DNA of 64,000 nt, taken from the NCBI RefSeq assembly GCF_005144715.1, contig NZ_SWKR01000002.1:186001-250000 (forward strand). Direction: 5' to 3'. The notes below the pieces were generated by a model. That model saw only the letters and a program-made list of their open reading frames with translations. It made no database searches and was not told the DNA's origin. The stretch is from Sphingomonas baiyangensis. GTDB taxonomy: Bacteria > Pseudomonadota > Alphaproteobacteria > Sphingomonadales > Sphingomonadaceae. Each line of letters opens with the position of its first letter. Positions within the stretch are counted from its first letter, which is position 1. A program made the position numbers and the translations under genes. Positions 9,539 to 18,193 of the stretch are shown here, piece after piece.

Positions 9539-11025
9539 CGCGCGCGCCTGCCCAGCCCCAGCCGCGCCAGCAGCGCCGCACGCATCGTGGCGAGCGCTTC
9601 CGGCAGCCATGATGCGGGAACAGCGAGGCAGGCAAGGCCCGCAAGCGCGAACAGCGCGAGCCGCAGCAGCGCATCGGCGAGCGGGGATGCTACCGTCCGG
9701 GCAATCGCCTCGCCTGCCGTTACCAGCGCGGCCATCGCCAGCAGGCCCGGCAGCATGTGCGCCAGCCGCTCGCCGAGACTTCCCGAATGCGCCGTCTCGG
9801 CATTGCCGAAGCGCGCGAACGCCGCGACATAGACGCCCGCCGATACTGCGCCCGCCACCCAGGCGATGCCGCGCCCGCCGAATGTGAGCAGGCAGGCGCC
9901 GATCACGCCGAGCAGCACGAGCTGACGCACCACCAGCAGGCGCTGGCTGCCGATCGAGGCAGATACGCCATCGTCGAGCATCCGCGCGATCCGCGCGGGG
10001 AAGCTCAGCGCGAGGATCGCCAGCACTGGCGCCGCGCCGGCCCAGCCTTCGCCCAGCAGGATCGCGATCACCTCGTCGCGGAACACGACAACGAATGCCG
10101 CGCACAGCCCCGCCGCGAGCACGATCGCGCGCAGCATCTGGAGCGCCGCCGCGCGCGTCGGCCGGCCTGCGGCACGCAAGCCCAGCAACGCCGCGCGGAT
10201 CGGGTTCTCGATCGCCGCGAACGGCTCCTTCATCTGCACGTTGATATTGTAGGCGCGGCTGTAGAGCCCGGTCGCCGCGGGCGTAAACCAGGCGGCGACG
10301 AAGAAGGTGTCGATGTTGGTCCACAGCCAGGCGAGAAAGCGCGATGCCGCACCGCTCGCGCCCGATCGGCGCATGCCCGCCAGCGTGAAGCGGCGCGGCC
10401 ACGCCAGCCCGATGCCCGCGCGCTGCGCGAACAGCAGCGCAGCACCCAGCATCGAGGCGACCTGCCCGATGATGAGCGACCACAGCCCCGCGCCAGCCAT
10501 CGCCAGCGCCACCGCGATCGCCATATACAAGGCCGACGACGCGACCGAGATCGCCGCCACTGCCGCATAGCGATGCTGGCGACGCAGCACTGCCGTGCCC
10601 GCCACGAACCATATCTGCGCGAAGAATGCGGGAATAACGCCGCGCAGCGCCATCGCCAGCCGCTCGAAGCCCAGCGCGCGTTCGAGCAGCGGAGCCGCGA
10701 ACCACAAGGCAATCGCCATCGCGCCCACGCCCGCAATCGCGCTCCAGATCAGGCTGCGCATCCCGTCGGCAGTCAGGTCGTCGTTGCGCAGCGCGGGAAA
10801 GTCGATTGCGCCCTCGAGCACCAGCAGCGACAGCACCGTCGCCGACACCGCTATTGCCGCCACGCCGAAATCGGCGGGCGTCAGCAGCCTCGCCAGCGCC
10901 ATCATGCCGATGAGCGTCAGCAGCGTGCGGACGATGCGCGCGCCCAGCAGCCAGCTTCCGCTTACTGCAACCATGCGCTCCAGATTGCCGCCATCGCCGC
11001 GCGCGATAGGGTCGCTGCCCGCCAT
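9535..11025 (-). CDS. Oligosaccharide flippase (Wzx-like, MOP superfamily)
   Basis: A 496-residue integral membrane protein with about 12-14 hydrophobic segments. After a short cytoplasmic lead it has LGARIVRTLLTLIGMMALARLLTPADFGVAAI, the recognisable first-helix pair of polysaccharide exporters; TNIDTFFVAAWFTPAATGLYSRAY is another family-typical stretch. It likely moves lipid-linked repeat units across the inner membrane. I chose the ATG at 11025 (MAGSDPIARG) because it overlaps the TGA of the epimerase gene, as happens at the other end with the pyruvyl transferase; an upstream ATG at 11052 in the same frame is possible. The substrate is unknown. Confidence 0.88.
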   Translation of the reverse strand: MAGSDPIARGDGGNLERMVAVSGSWLLGARIVRTLLTLIGMMALARLLTPADFGVAAIAVSATVLSLLVLEGAIDFPALRNDDLTADGMRSLIWSAIAGVGAMAIALWFAAPLLERALGFERLAMALRGVIPAFFAQIWFVAGTAVLRRQHRYAAVAAISVASSALYMAIAVALAMAGAGLWSLIIGQVASMLGAALLFAQRAGIGLAWPRRFTLAGMRRSGASGAASRFLAWLWTNIDTFFVAAWFTPAATGLYSRAYNINVQMKEPFAAIENPIRAALLGLRAAGRPTRAAALQMLRAIVLAAGLCAAFVVVFRDEVIAILLGEGWAGAAPVLAILALSFPARIARMLDDGVSASIGSQRLLVVRQLVLLGVIGACLLTFGGRGIAWVAGAVSAGVYVAAFARFGNAETAHSGSLGERLAHMLPGLLAMAALVTAGEAIARTVASPLADALLRLALFALAGLACLAVPASWLPEALATMRAALLARLGLGRRAR

Positions 11026-12026
11026 CAGCTGCCCGTATAGCCGCGATACCACTCGACGAAGCGCGGCACGCCCACGTCGATCGCCGTCGTCGGGCGATAG
11101 CCGAGGTCACGCTCGATCGCCGAGATGTCGGCGAAGGTGTCCTTCACGTCGCCGTCCTGCATCGGCAGCATCTGGCGCTCGGCAGGCCTGCCGCACGCCG
11201 CCTCGATCAGGTCGATCAGCCGGCCGAGCTGCTCGGAGCGGTTGTTGCCGATATTGTAGAGCCGGTGCGGCGTCACGCTGCCGCCGGCCTTGACGCTGCC
11301 GTCGTCGGCAGGCGGATGGTCGAGCGCCGCAACGATGCCGGCGACGATATCGTCGATATAGGTGAAGTCGCGGCGCATGGCGCCGCCGTTGAACACCTTG
11401 ATCGGCCGTCCCTCGAGGATCGCCGAGGTGAACAGCCACATCGCCATGTCGGGCCGGCCCCAGGGGCCGTAGACGGTGAAGAAGCGCAGCCCCGTCTGCG
11501 GCAGGCGATAGAGATGCGCGTAGGTCTCGCTCATCAGCTCGTCGGCCTTCTTGGTCGCGGCATAGAGCGAGAGCGGGTGGTCGACGCGGTCCTCGACGCG
11601 GAAGGGCAGGCGGTCATTGCCGCCATAGACCGACGAGGACGAGGCATAGACGAGATGCGGCGATCCGCGGTGCCGCGCGAGTTCGAGCATGTTGAGATGC
11701 CCGGCGAGGTTGGCGCGCACATAGGCGCGCGGATTGTCGAGCGAATAGCGTACGCCCGCCTGGGCCGCGAGATGGACGATGCTCTCGAAGTCCATCGTCG
11801 CCAGCACGCCGTCGACCGCGGCATCGTCGGCCACGTCGATCGGGTGGAAGGCGAAGCGGTCGCCGTGCCGCTCGGCGAGCGTCGCCAGCCGGTCGCTTTT
11901 CAGCGATACGGGGTAATAGTCGTTGAGATTGTCGATGCCGATCACGCGGTCGCCGCGCGCCAGCAGCGCCTCGGCCACCTGCATTCCGATGAAGCCGGCC
12001 GCGCCGGTCACGAGTATCGTCGCCAT
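11025..12026 (-). CDS. NAD-dependent UDP-sugar epimerase, UDP-glucuronate 4-epimerase type
   Basis: A 333-residue extended short-chain dehydrogenase. The NAD-binding TGAAGFIG is at the N terminus, DNLNDYYP matches UDP-glucuronate 4-epimerases (CapI/LspL type), the catalytic YxxxK is in SLYAATKKADE, and TVYGPWGRPDMAM with FTYIDDIVAGI are also typical of that subgroup. It would interconvert UDP-glucuronate and UDP-galacturonate for a surface polymer. Downstream, the flippase ATG overlaps its stop. Upstream is a 211-bp gap with a large hairpin and then a UDP-sugar dehydrogenase on the same strand. Confidence 0.9.
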   Translation of the reverse strand: MATILVTGAAGFIGMQVAEALLARGDRVIGIDNLNDYYPVSLKSDRLATLAERHGDRFAFHPIDVADDAAVDGVLATMDFESIVHLAAQAGVRYSLDNPRAYVRANLAGHLNMLELARHRGSPHLVYASSSSVYGGNDRLPFRVEDRVDHPLSLYAATKKADELMSETYAHLYRLPQTGLRFFTVYGPWGRPDMAMWLFTSAILEGRPIKVFNGGAMRRDFTYIDDIVAGIVAALDHPPADDGSVKAGGSVTPHRLYNIGNNRSEQLGRLIDLIEAACGRPAERQMLPMQDGDVKDTFADISAIERDLGYRPTTAIDVGVPRFVEWYRGYTGS

Positions 12027-12120
12027 GTCGCTCCGCCGCCTTGCCCGGCCGCGCTCCTAGCGCGAATCGCGGTCGCGACAAACCCGATTGTGCGGTGCGG
12101 CGGCAGACACCGGGACGAGC

Positions 12121-12202
12121 GCGGCACCAGCCCGCTCCCCCCCCCGGGCACCCACTAGCGTACCCTGATGGGTGGCCGGGTGGGGGAGCGGGCTGGTGCC
12201 GC
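12121..12202. repeat. Long imperfect hairpin repeat between polysaccharide genes
   Basis: Perfect 21-bp arms at 12121-12141 and 12182-12202 (outer sequence GCGGCACCAGCCCGCTCCCC) continue inward to a second stem, CCCGGGCACCCA against TGGGTGGCCGGG with one mismatch, leaving a loop of about 14 nt. This lies between the UDP-ManNAc dehydrogenase and the epimerase, which are both on the minus strand. There is no T-tract. It looks like one of the dispersed palindromic repeats of sphingomonads and could affect mRNA stability or read-through. Confidence 0.8.
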
Positions 12203-12237
12203 CGGAATGCGCTATCAGCTCATTCTCGTAAAAATGT

Positions 12238-13542
12238 TCAGCTCGCCAGGCGCAACGGCTCGGCGGCGGGGTGCGCGCGCGGCTGGTCGGGCCAGATGCC
12301 GCGCGTGTCGAGCACCTGCTTCGTCCGCCGCTCGTCGAGCGGGACCGAGCGGAACACGTCGTGATCGACCAGCACGATCAGGATCGGGCAGGCGGCAAGC
12401 GCGGTGTCGATGTCGATCAGGCCGGCGCCGGTGCCATCGAAGGCGGCCGGCAGCGCGGCGGCATAGGGTTCGCACACCTGCACGCGCTCGCCGAAGCGCC
12501 GTGCGAGCGCGGCGGCCACCGCCAGTGCGGGGCTTTCGCGGAAATCGTCGATATTGGCCTTGAAGGCGAGTCCCAGACACGCGACGGGCACGCCCGGATT
12601 GGTCTCGATCAGCGCCTCGGCGCGGCCGATCGTGTAGGCGACCTTGGCGTCGTTCACTTCGCGCGCGGTGCGGATCAGCGGTGTGTTTGCGGGGTCGCCA
12701 TGCACCAGGAACCACGGGTCGACGGCGATGCAGTGCCCGCCCACGCCGGGGCCGGGCGACAGGATGTTGACGCGCGGATGGCGGTTGGCCAGCCGGATCA
12801 CTTCCCACACGTCGATGCCCAGATTGTCGGCAACGACCGAAAGCTCGTTGGCGAAGGCGATGTTGACGTCGCGGAAGGCGTTCTCGGTCAGCTTGGTCAT
12901 CTCGGCGGCGCGCGCGGTGGTGGTCACGCAGGCGCCACGCACGAAGCGGCGGTAGAATTGCAGCGCCTTGCGTGCGCAGCGCGGGGTGATGCCGCCGATG
13001 ACGCGGTCATTGTCGATCAGCTCGACGAGGATGCGCCCCGGCAGCACGCGCTCGGGGCAATAGGCGATCGAGATGTCGGCGATGCCGGCATGCCCTTCGA
13101 TGCCGGGCATCGAGAGATCGGGGCGCAGCGCCGCCAGCAGGTCGCGCACCTTCTCGGTCGTGCCGACCGGGCAGGTCGATTCGACGATCACCAGATCGCC
13201 GCGCTTGAGCGCGGCGGCGACATTGGTCGCGGCCTGCAGCACATAGCCAATATTGGGCGCGTGATCGGCGTCGAACGGCGTCGGCACCGCGATGACGAAC
13301 ACGTCGGCGGTGACGATTTGCGTCGAGGCGCGCAGATTGCCGCGCGCCACCACGCCCGAGACCAGGCCGTCGAGGTCGATCTCCTCGATATGCACCTTGC
13401 CCGAATTGACCGTGGCGACCACCTGCTCGCTCACGTCGATGCCCGTCACCTGCGCGCCGCTGCGCGCGATGACGGCGGCGGTGGGCAGGCCGATATAGCC
13501 AAGGCCCAGCACGGCCACCTGCAATTCGGCTTCGTTGGGCAT
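12238..13542 (-). CDS. UDP-N-acetyl-D-mannosamine dehydrogenase family protein
   Basis: A 434-residue UDP-sugar 6-dehydrogenase, expected to make UDP-ManNAcA (WecC-like) by two NAD-dependent oxidations. Evidence: the N-terminal GLGYIGLPTAAVIARSG nucleotide fold, VPTPFDADHAPN, ESTCPVGTTEKV, KLTENAFRDVNIAFANEL and the catalytic cysteine in GPGVGGHCIAVDPWF, then LGLAFKANIDDFRESPA. The last two motifs fit WecC better than UDP-glucose dehydrogenase, but other substrates cannot be excluded. It is divergent from galU across a 167-bp region holding a CTTGTC-GGC-GACAAG inverted repeat (13597-13611), and sits upstream of the epimerase with a long hairpin between. Confidence 0.89.
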   Translation of the reverse strand: MPNEAELQVAVLGLGYIGLPTAAVIARSGAQVTGIDVSEQVVATVNSGKVHIEEIDLDGLVSGVVARGNLRASTQIVTADVFVIAVPTPFDADHAPNIGYVLQAATNVAAALKRGDLVIVESTCPVGTTEKVRDLLAALRPDLSMPGIEGHAGIADISIAYCPERVLPGRILVELIDNDRVIGGITPRCARKALQFYRRFVRGACVTTTARAAEMTKLTENAFRDVNIAFANELSVVADNLGIDVWEVIRLANRHPRVNILSPGPGVGGHCIAVDPWFLVHGDPANTPLIRTAREVNDAKVAYTIGRAEALIETNPGVPVACLGLAFKANIDDFRESPALAVAAALARRFGERVQVCEPYAAALPAAFDGTGAGLIDIDTALAACPILIVLVDHDVFRSVPLDERRTKQVLDTRGIWPDQPRAHPAAEPLRLAS

Positions 13543-13709
13543 CGCGCGCGGCTCTCCGTGGCGGGGCGCGCGCGGAGTGCGGCGCTTCGCGCATCGCTTG
13601 TCGGCGACAAGGCTGAAGATTTCGGAAACGATGTTCGCCGCCCGCCCGCGATTGCCTCACCCGGCCGGGGGGACTAACTGACCACGCAGCGACAAAGGGG
13701 TTTCATGCG

Positions 13710-14582
13710 ATGACGATCAAGCGGCTGCGCAAGGCGGTGTTCCCGGTCGGCGGGCTCGGTACGCGTTTCCTGCCCGCCACCAAGGCGAGCCCCAAGGAAA
13801 TGCTTCCCGTCGTCGATCGCCCGCTCATCCAATATGCCGTCGACGAAGCGATCGAGGCGGGCATCGAGCAGATGATCTTCGTCACCGGACGCGGCAAGTC
13901 GGCGATCGAGGACCATTTCGACATCGCCTACGAGCTCGAATCGACGATGGCCGAGCGTGGCAAATCGCTTGAGATCCTCGAGCCCACCCGGCTGCAGCCC
14001 GGCGCCGTCGCCTATGTGCGCCAGCAGGAGCCGATCGGCCTTGGCCATGCGGTGTGGTGCGCGCGCGACATCGTCGGCGACGAGCCCTTCGCGATCTTCC
14101 TCGCCGACGAGCTGATGATCGGCCGGCCGGGCTGCATGAAGCAGATGGTCGACGCCTATATGCAGGTCGGCGGCAACATCGTGTGCGGCTTCGAGGTGCC
14201 CGACGACGAGACCGACCGCTACGGCATCGTCGATCCCGGGGCGGTGAACGGCGATCTGGTCGAGGTCAAAGGGCTGGTCGAGAAGCCGAAGGCAGGCACC
14301 GCGCCCTCGAACCTGATGATCCCCGGTCGCTACATCCTCCAGCCCGAGGTGATGGATATCCTGAAAAATCAGGGTCCGGGCGCCGGCAACGAAATCCAGC
14401 TGACCGATGCGATGGCGCAGATGATCGGCCGCCAGCCCTTCCACGCCTTCCGCTTCGGCGGCCGCCGCTTCGATTGCGGCGACAAGGCGGGGTACATCCA
14501 GGCCAATCTGGCGCTGGCACTCGAACGCGAGGACATCGGCCCCAAGGTGCGCGCATTTGCGGTTGATCTGCTCCGCGGGTAG
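13710..14582 (+). CDS. galU: UTP-glucose-1-phosphate uridylyltransferase
   Basis: Makes UDP-glucose from UTP and glucose-1-phosphate, feeding the UDP-sugar enzymes encoded nearby. The 290-residue protein has the nucleotidyltransferase signature FPVGGLGTRFLPATKASPKEM, then PLIQYAVDEAIEAGIE, FVTGRGKSAIEDHFD and VEKPKAGTAPSNLMIPGRYI, and ends with a typical GALFEREDIG-like helix (LALEREDIGPK). An AAAGGGG ribosome site precedes the ATG; another ATG at 13705 is out of frame. It is transcribed away from the minus-strand polysaccharide genes and is followed by the priming transferase 167 bp later. Confidence 0.96.
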   Translation: MTIKRLRKAVFPVGGLGTRFLPATKASPKEMLPVVDRPLIQYAVDEAIEAGIEQMIFVTGRGKSAIEDHFDIAYELESTMAERGKSLEILEPTRLQPGAVAYVRQQEPIGLGHAVWCARDIVGDEPFAIFLADELMIGRPGCMKQMVDAYMQVGGNIVCGFEVPDDETDRYGIVDPGAVNGDLVEVKGLVEKPKAGTAPSNLMIPGRYILQPEVMDILKNQGPGAGNEIQLTDAMAQMIGRQPFHAFRFGGRRFDCGDKAGYIQANLALALEREDIGPKVRAFAVDLLRG

Positions 14583-14749
14583 ATTATTCCGCATTGCAAC
14601 ATGTTTAGCGCGACAGATCGCTACGGTTGTGCGATGAAGCGCAACCGAAATGATTTCCATTCGTTTTTCCGTGCCTTAACTGGCACGCATGCCGATGGTG
14701 TGGCAGTGCGCCGCCCGGCTTGTCGTTTTCACTCGGGAAAGCCTCGCCA

Positions 14750-16048
14750 ATGCTGATGCAAAGCGTCCGCGCAGCGGAGGCAGTGCCGCGTCGCTCGGCG
14801 CTCCAGTCCTCCAGCTTCCAATTGCTGCTGCTGCTCGTGGCCGGCGTTCTCGTGCCCGCCGCGCTGATGCTGCTCAGCGAAGGAACGCGCATCCTCGACG
14901 AGGTGCAGTGGCGCGTCAGCACTACCGGATCGACCGTCGCGATCCTGTTCGGCGCCTTTCTCGTCCGCAAGGTCACTGCCTATCCCGGCGTCGGCGCGTT
15001 CGGTATGCTCATCCCGTCGTTCGGCAGCGCCTATGCGCTGGTGATCGCCACGATGTTCGCCACGCGCGTTCCCTATAGCGGCTGGTTTCTAGGCCTCAGC
15101 ATCGCCGCGACGATGACCGCGGCGTTCCTGCTGTTCCTGTTGCGCAACCGGCTTGAGCGGCCGCGCTTCTACGTCGTCGTCGCCGGGCAGACGCAGCTTT
15201 TGTTCGACGTGCCAGGCGTCGAATGGGTGGCGCTCGACCGTCCGGTGCTGCCCGACGACCGGCACGCCGCATTCGTCGCCGATCTGCGCCACGACCATGA
15301 CGATGCGTGGGAGCGGATGCTCGCCGAGGCCGCCATCGAGGGTCGGCCCGTCTATCACACCAAGCAATTGTGGGAATCGCTCACCGGCCGCGTGTCGATC
15401 GAGCATATGTCCGAGAACAGTCTCGGCTCGCTGCTGCCCAATCTGGCGTATCGCCGCGTTAAGCGGCTGACCGATATCGTCGGCGCGCTCGTGTTGCTGC
15501 CCGTGCTCGCGCTGCCGATGGCGGTGCTGGGCCTGGCCATCCGGCTCGATTCGGCGGGCCCCGCGCTGTTCCGGCAGGAGCGCATGGGCTTTCGCGGCCA
15601 GAGCTTCACGATGGTGAAGTTCCGCACGATGCGCGTGCGCGACGCGATCACCTGCGATAATGCGGCGCGCGACGATGCGATCACGCTGCATGACGACGAC
15701 CGCGTGACGCGGCTCGGCCGCTTCCTGCGCGCCTCGCGCCTCGATGAACTGCCGCAGATCCTCAACGTGCTGGCGGGCGACATGAGCTTCATCGGCCCCC
15801 GGCCCGAGGCGGTGCCGCTGTCGCGCTGGTACGAGGTCGAGATACCCTTCTACCGCTATCGCCACATCGTGCGGCCGGGCATCACCGGCTGGGCGCAGGT
15901 GAAGCAGGGCCACGTCCACGCGCTCGACGATGTCGACTGCAAGCTCAGCTACGACTTCTTCTACGTGAAGAACTTCTCGCTCTGGCTCGATATCCTCATC
16001 GCGCTGCGCACGATCCCCACAATGTTGTCGGGGTTCGGCGCCCGCTGA
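14750..16048 (+). CDS. Undecaprenyl-phosphate sugar phosphotransferase (bacterial sugar transferase)
   Basis: Initiating enzyme of exopolysaccharide synthesis: transfers a sugar-phosphate to undecaprenyl phosphate in the inner membrane. About four N-terminal hydrophobic segments are followed by a soluble region and a C-terminal catalytic domain beginning KRLTDIVGALVLLPVLALP, with QERMGFRGQSFTMVKFRTMR, RLDELPQILNVLAGDMSFIGP and GITGWAQVKQGHV, all conserved in WcaJ/ExoY-type transferases. The frame extends to a TTG at 14720, but the ATG at 14750 with a GGGAAAG stretch just upstream gives a standard N terminus (432 residues). It lies 3' of galU and completes the polysaccharide region. Confidence 0.9.
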   Translation: MLMQSVRAAEAVPRRSALQSSSFQLLLLLVAGVLVPAALMLLSEGTRILDEVQWRVSTTGSTVAILFGAFLVRKVTAYPGVGAFGMLIPSFGSAYALVIATMFATRVPYSGWFLGLSIAATMTAAFLLFLLRNRLERPRFYVVVAGQTQLLFDVPGVEWVALDRPVLPDDRHAAFVADLRHDHDDAWERMLAEAAIEGRPVYHTKQLWESLTGRVSIEHMSENSLGSLLPNLAYRRVKRLTDIVGALVLLPVLALPMAVLGLAIRLDSAGPALFRQERMGFRGQSFTMVKFRTMRVRDAITCDNAARDDAITLHDDDRVTRLGRFLRASRLDELPQILNVLAGDMSFIGPRPEAVPLSRWYEVEIPFYRYRHIVRPGITGWAQVKQGHVHALDDVDCKLSYDFFYVKNFSLWLDILIALRTIPTMLSGFGAR

Positions 16049-16106
16049 GCCGGGGCCGATAGCGGCGTTGTGGCGGCTTGCGATGATGCTGGTGCCATGA
16101 ACCACC

Positions 16107-16160
16107 CCCGTTCGTACCGAGCCCTTCGGCGAGCTCAGGAAATCCCTGTCGAAGAACGGG
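16107..16160. repeat. Dispersed palindromic repeat, copy 1
   Basis: Begins CCCGTTCGT and ends GAACGGG (7-bp inverted ends at 16107-16113 and 16154-16160), enclosing GAGCCCTTCGGCGAGCTC, itself partly self-complementary. The CGTTCGT head is shared with the larger repeat at 46852-46998. It lies in the non-coding stretch after the sugar transferase. Confidence 0.6.
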
Positions 16161-16209
16161 TTTTCCGCAAACCGCCGGCGCAAGCGCCAGTGAGCTGCGC
16201 GCATAAGAA

Positions 16210-16243
16210 AAGGCGGCCGGATCGCTCCGGCCGCCTTCCTTTT
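16210..16243. terminator. Bidirectional rho-independent terminator
   Basis: Stem AAGGCGGCCGGA (16210-16221), loop TCGC, complementary stem TCCGGCCGCCTT (16226-16237), followed by CCTTTTCC on the plus strand and by TTTTCTTAT on the minus strand. It separates the plus-strand sugar transferase from the convergent small protein gene ending at 16263, and can serve both. Confidence 0.85.
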
Positions 16244-16262
16244 CCTTGCGGAACGGCTGGAC

Positions 16263-16508
16263 TTAGTTGCTGTCCGAATCGTCGTCGCCGTCAACGGCGA
16301 TGATGATGCCGGCGACGATTGCCGCCGCAGCCACCACGCCGACGATCGCGCCGCCGCCGATGGCGTCGTTCGCATTGGTCGCCTTGGTGGCGCCGCGAAC
16401 CGACTTCGACTGCGCAACCGACAGCTTCGCCGCCGGGTTGGCTGCCAGCGCCGGAGCCGCCGTCAGCGAAACAGCCGCTACAGCCGCCATGAGTTTTGCC
16501 AAACGCAT
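16263..16508 (-). CDS. Small exported protein with acidic C-terminal tail, unknown function
   Basis: An 81-residue protein. MRLAKLMAAVAAVSLTAAPALA looks like a Sec signal peptide with cleavage after ALA; the mature part is Ala-rich, then has a glycine/valine hydrophobic stretch (GGGAIVGVVAAAAIVAGIII) and ends VDGDDDSDSN. The ATG at 16508 is preceded by AAAGGGAG, an excellent ribosome site, so I prefer it over upstream starts in the same frame. A bidirectional terminator follows directly. I do not recognise a family; similar short proteins with a hydrophobic C-terminal segment and an aspartate tail occur in sphingomonads. Confidence 0.78.
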   Translation of the reverse strand: MRLAKLMAAVAAVSLTAAPALAANPAAKLSVAQSKSVRGATKATNANDAIGGGAIVGVVAAAAIVAGIIIAVDGDDDSDSN

Positions 16509-16686
16509 CTGAGCACTCCCTTTAGAATCGACAGAATATGTCGGTTGCATCATGTGAACGACCGAAACACATCCGGACGCGCGCATATTGCAATGCAACG
16601 CCTAACGCAATTCACCATCCACCGGCAACCCGCCACGAGATGGTTCGGCGCGTTGCAACCTGCTTTCATCGCATGACTATTCCATA

Positions 16687-17808
16687 ATGGAAGCGTCGGC
16701 CGAAGATTGCGGAAATGGCGCGCATCACCCGATCGCACGGAGCGGTAAATTGTTCCTCAATCGCCTGAAATCGCTCCGATCGAACGTGCGGCGGACCGTC
16801 GTCGCAGTGGTGGTTGCCGCCGCGGCCATCGGCGCCGCGCCTGTGGCCGATAGCGATGCCGCCAGTTTCGAGGCGTTGCGCGCCGCCGACCTCCGCTTGG
16901 CTACGATCGGCCATCGGCTCGCGACGGCCAATGCCGCACTGTGCGCCGAGCGTCAGCCCGCGACGGGCCTGGTGCTCCACGCGATCGATCAGTATCGCGG
17001 CGATGCGCAAGCCGCGGCACGCGCGCATTTCGGCTTCGCGCGCCCGCTGGGCGTGATGGCGGTGGTGCCCGGCTCCGCCGGGCAACGGGCCGGGTTGCGC
17101 GCCGACGACGCGCTGGCGTCGCTCGCGGGCGTCGAAGCCATGAAGATCACGGGCGACGCGGCCAATCATCCCGAAACGCACCGGCTGCTCGCCGCGCATC
17201 GCCTGATCGCCAGCCAGTCGCCCGATGCGCCGGTCGCCCTCTCGGTCGAACGTGCGGGTCGCGCGATCGCGCTTACGCTCGCAGCGCAGCCGGCATGTCG
17301 CACGCGCTTCGAACTCGCGGTGTCCGATCGTGTCGAGGCGCGCGCCGATGGCGAGATGGTGCAGATCAGCACGCGCGCACTCGCCGACAATCGCGCCGAT
17401 GCCGATCTCGCCGCGCTCGTCGCGCACGAGCTGGCGCACAACATCCTGCGCCACCGCGCGCGGCTCGACGTTGCCGGTGTCTCGCGCGGGCTGTTCGCGG
17501 GTGTGGGGGGCAGCGGCGACAGGTTCCGCCAGAGCGAGATCGAGGCCGATCTGCTTTCGGTCCATCTTGTCGCCAATGCCGGCTTCGCGCCGGCGGGCGT
17601 CGCCGATTTCTGGTCGCGGTTCGGTCGCGCGAACACTGGCCTTATCCAGCCCGGCACGCATCCCGGCTGGCGCCACCGCGTCGCCGCCACCCGCGCCGAG
17701 GCGGCATATATCGCGAAGGGGCAGGGAGCTGCCCGCGTGCGCACGCTCGTCGCGTGGCGTGATCGCCCGCTCGACGGAAACTGGCGCGAGACCGCAGGGC
17801 TGCGCTGA
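16687..17808 (+). CDS. Periplasmic M48-like zinc metallopeptidase with PDZ-like region
   Basis: Predicted exported peptidase of up to 373 residues. A hydrophobic signal segment (TVVAVVVAAAAIGAAPVA) precedes a middle part with a PDZ-like turn (VMAVVPGSAGQRAGLRADDAL) and a zinc site HELAHNILRH, with the third ligand probably in SEIEADLLSVHLV. This fits loner M48 peptidases. The start is uncertain: the ATG at 16687 has a weak ribosome site, while a TTG at 16750 has GGAG seven bases upstream and would place the signal peptide nearer the N terminus. It is convergent with ihfB. The substrate is unknown. Confidence 0.8.
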   Translation: MEASAEDCGNGAHHPIARSGKLFLNRLKSLRSNVRRTVVAVVVAAAAIGAAPVADSDAASFEALRAADLRLATIGHRLATANAALCAERQPATGLVLHAIDQYRGDAQAAARAHFGFARPLGVMAVVPGSAGQRAGLRADDALASLAGVEAMKITGDAANHPETHRLLAAHRLIASQSPDAPVALSVERAGRAIALTLAAQPACRTRFELAVSDRVEARADGEMVQISTRALADNRADADLAALVAHELAHNILRHRARLDVAGVSRGLFAGVGGSGDRFRQSEIEADLLSVHLVANAGFAPAGVADFWSRFGRANTGLIQPGTHPGWRHRVAATRAEAAYIAKGQGAARVRTLVAWRDRPLDGNWRETAGLR

Positions 17809-17825
17809 TCGCGCCGCGCCGGCGC

Positions 17826-18104
17826 CTACACGTTCAGGCGGATGCGCATTTCCTTGCCGGGCTTGAAATAGGGCACGCGCTTGGCCTCGACTTCCACCGT
17901 CTCGCCGGTGCGCGGATTGCGGCCGACGCGCGCATCGCGCGGGCGGGTCGAGAAGGCGCCGAAGCCGCGCAGCTCGACGCGACCATCGGCCGACAGGCGC
18001 TTGACGATTTCGTCGAAGAACACGTTCACGATCCGCTCGACGTCTCGCACCGAAAGGTCGGGATTGTCGCGGACCAGCAGCTGGACCAGCTCGGAACGGA
18101 TCAT
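17826..18104 (-). CDS. ihfB: Integration host factor subunit beta
   Basis: A 92-residue nucleoid protein that pairs with IHF-alpha to bind and bend DNA. The sequence [18 protein letters not shown] opens like other IHF-beta chains, and [22 protein letters not shown] is the DNA-binding arm with the intercalating proline, followed by [11 protein letters not shown]. It lies downstream of rpsA on the same strand, the usual order in many proteobacteria, with a 172-bp gap. That gap holds a GC hairpin after rpsA and a perfect TTGAT-N4-ATCAA box about 90 bp upstream of the ATG, suggesting that it may have its own promoter. Confidence 0.95.
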   Translation of the reverse strand: MIRSELVQLLVRDNPDLSVRDVERIVNVFFDEIVKRLSADGRVELRGFGAFSTRPRDARVGRNPRTGETVEVEAKRVPYFKPGKEMRIRLNV

Positions 18105-18193
18105 TCTATCATTCCCCCAAAAGGCAACATGCGGAAACCGGCAGCGCCAGCGCCCGAATCAAGTCCCCCTTTAGCGACATTCTAGTTGGGCGG

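Noticed and set aside
8210..11110. Apparent fusion protein of pyruvyl transferase with a long N-terminal part
   Set aside because: The extra part lies in a different frame from the real flippase at the same place and has the composition of a shadow; an ATGA start is present at 9538.
14681..14697. Sigma-54-like site (TGGCACG) upstream of the sugar transferase
   Set aside because: The -24 half matches, but the -12 TTGC element is missing at the right distance.
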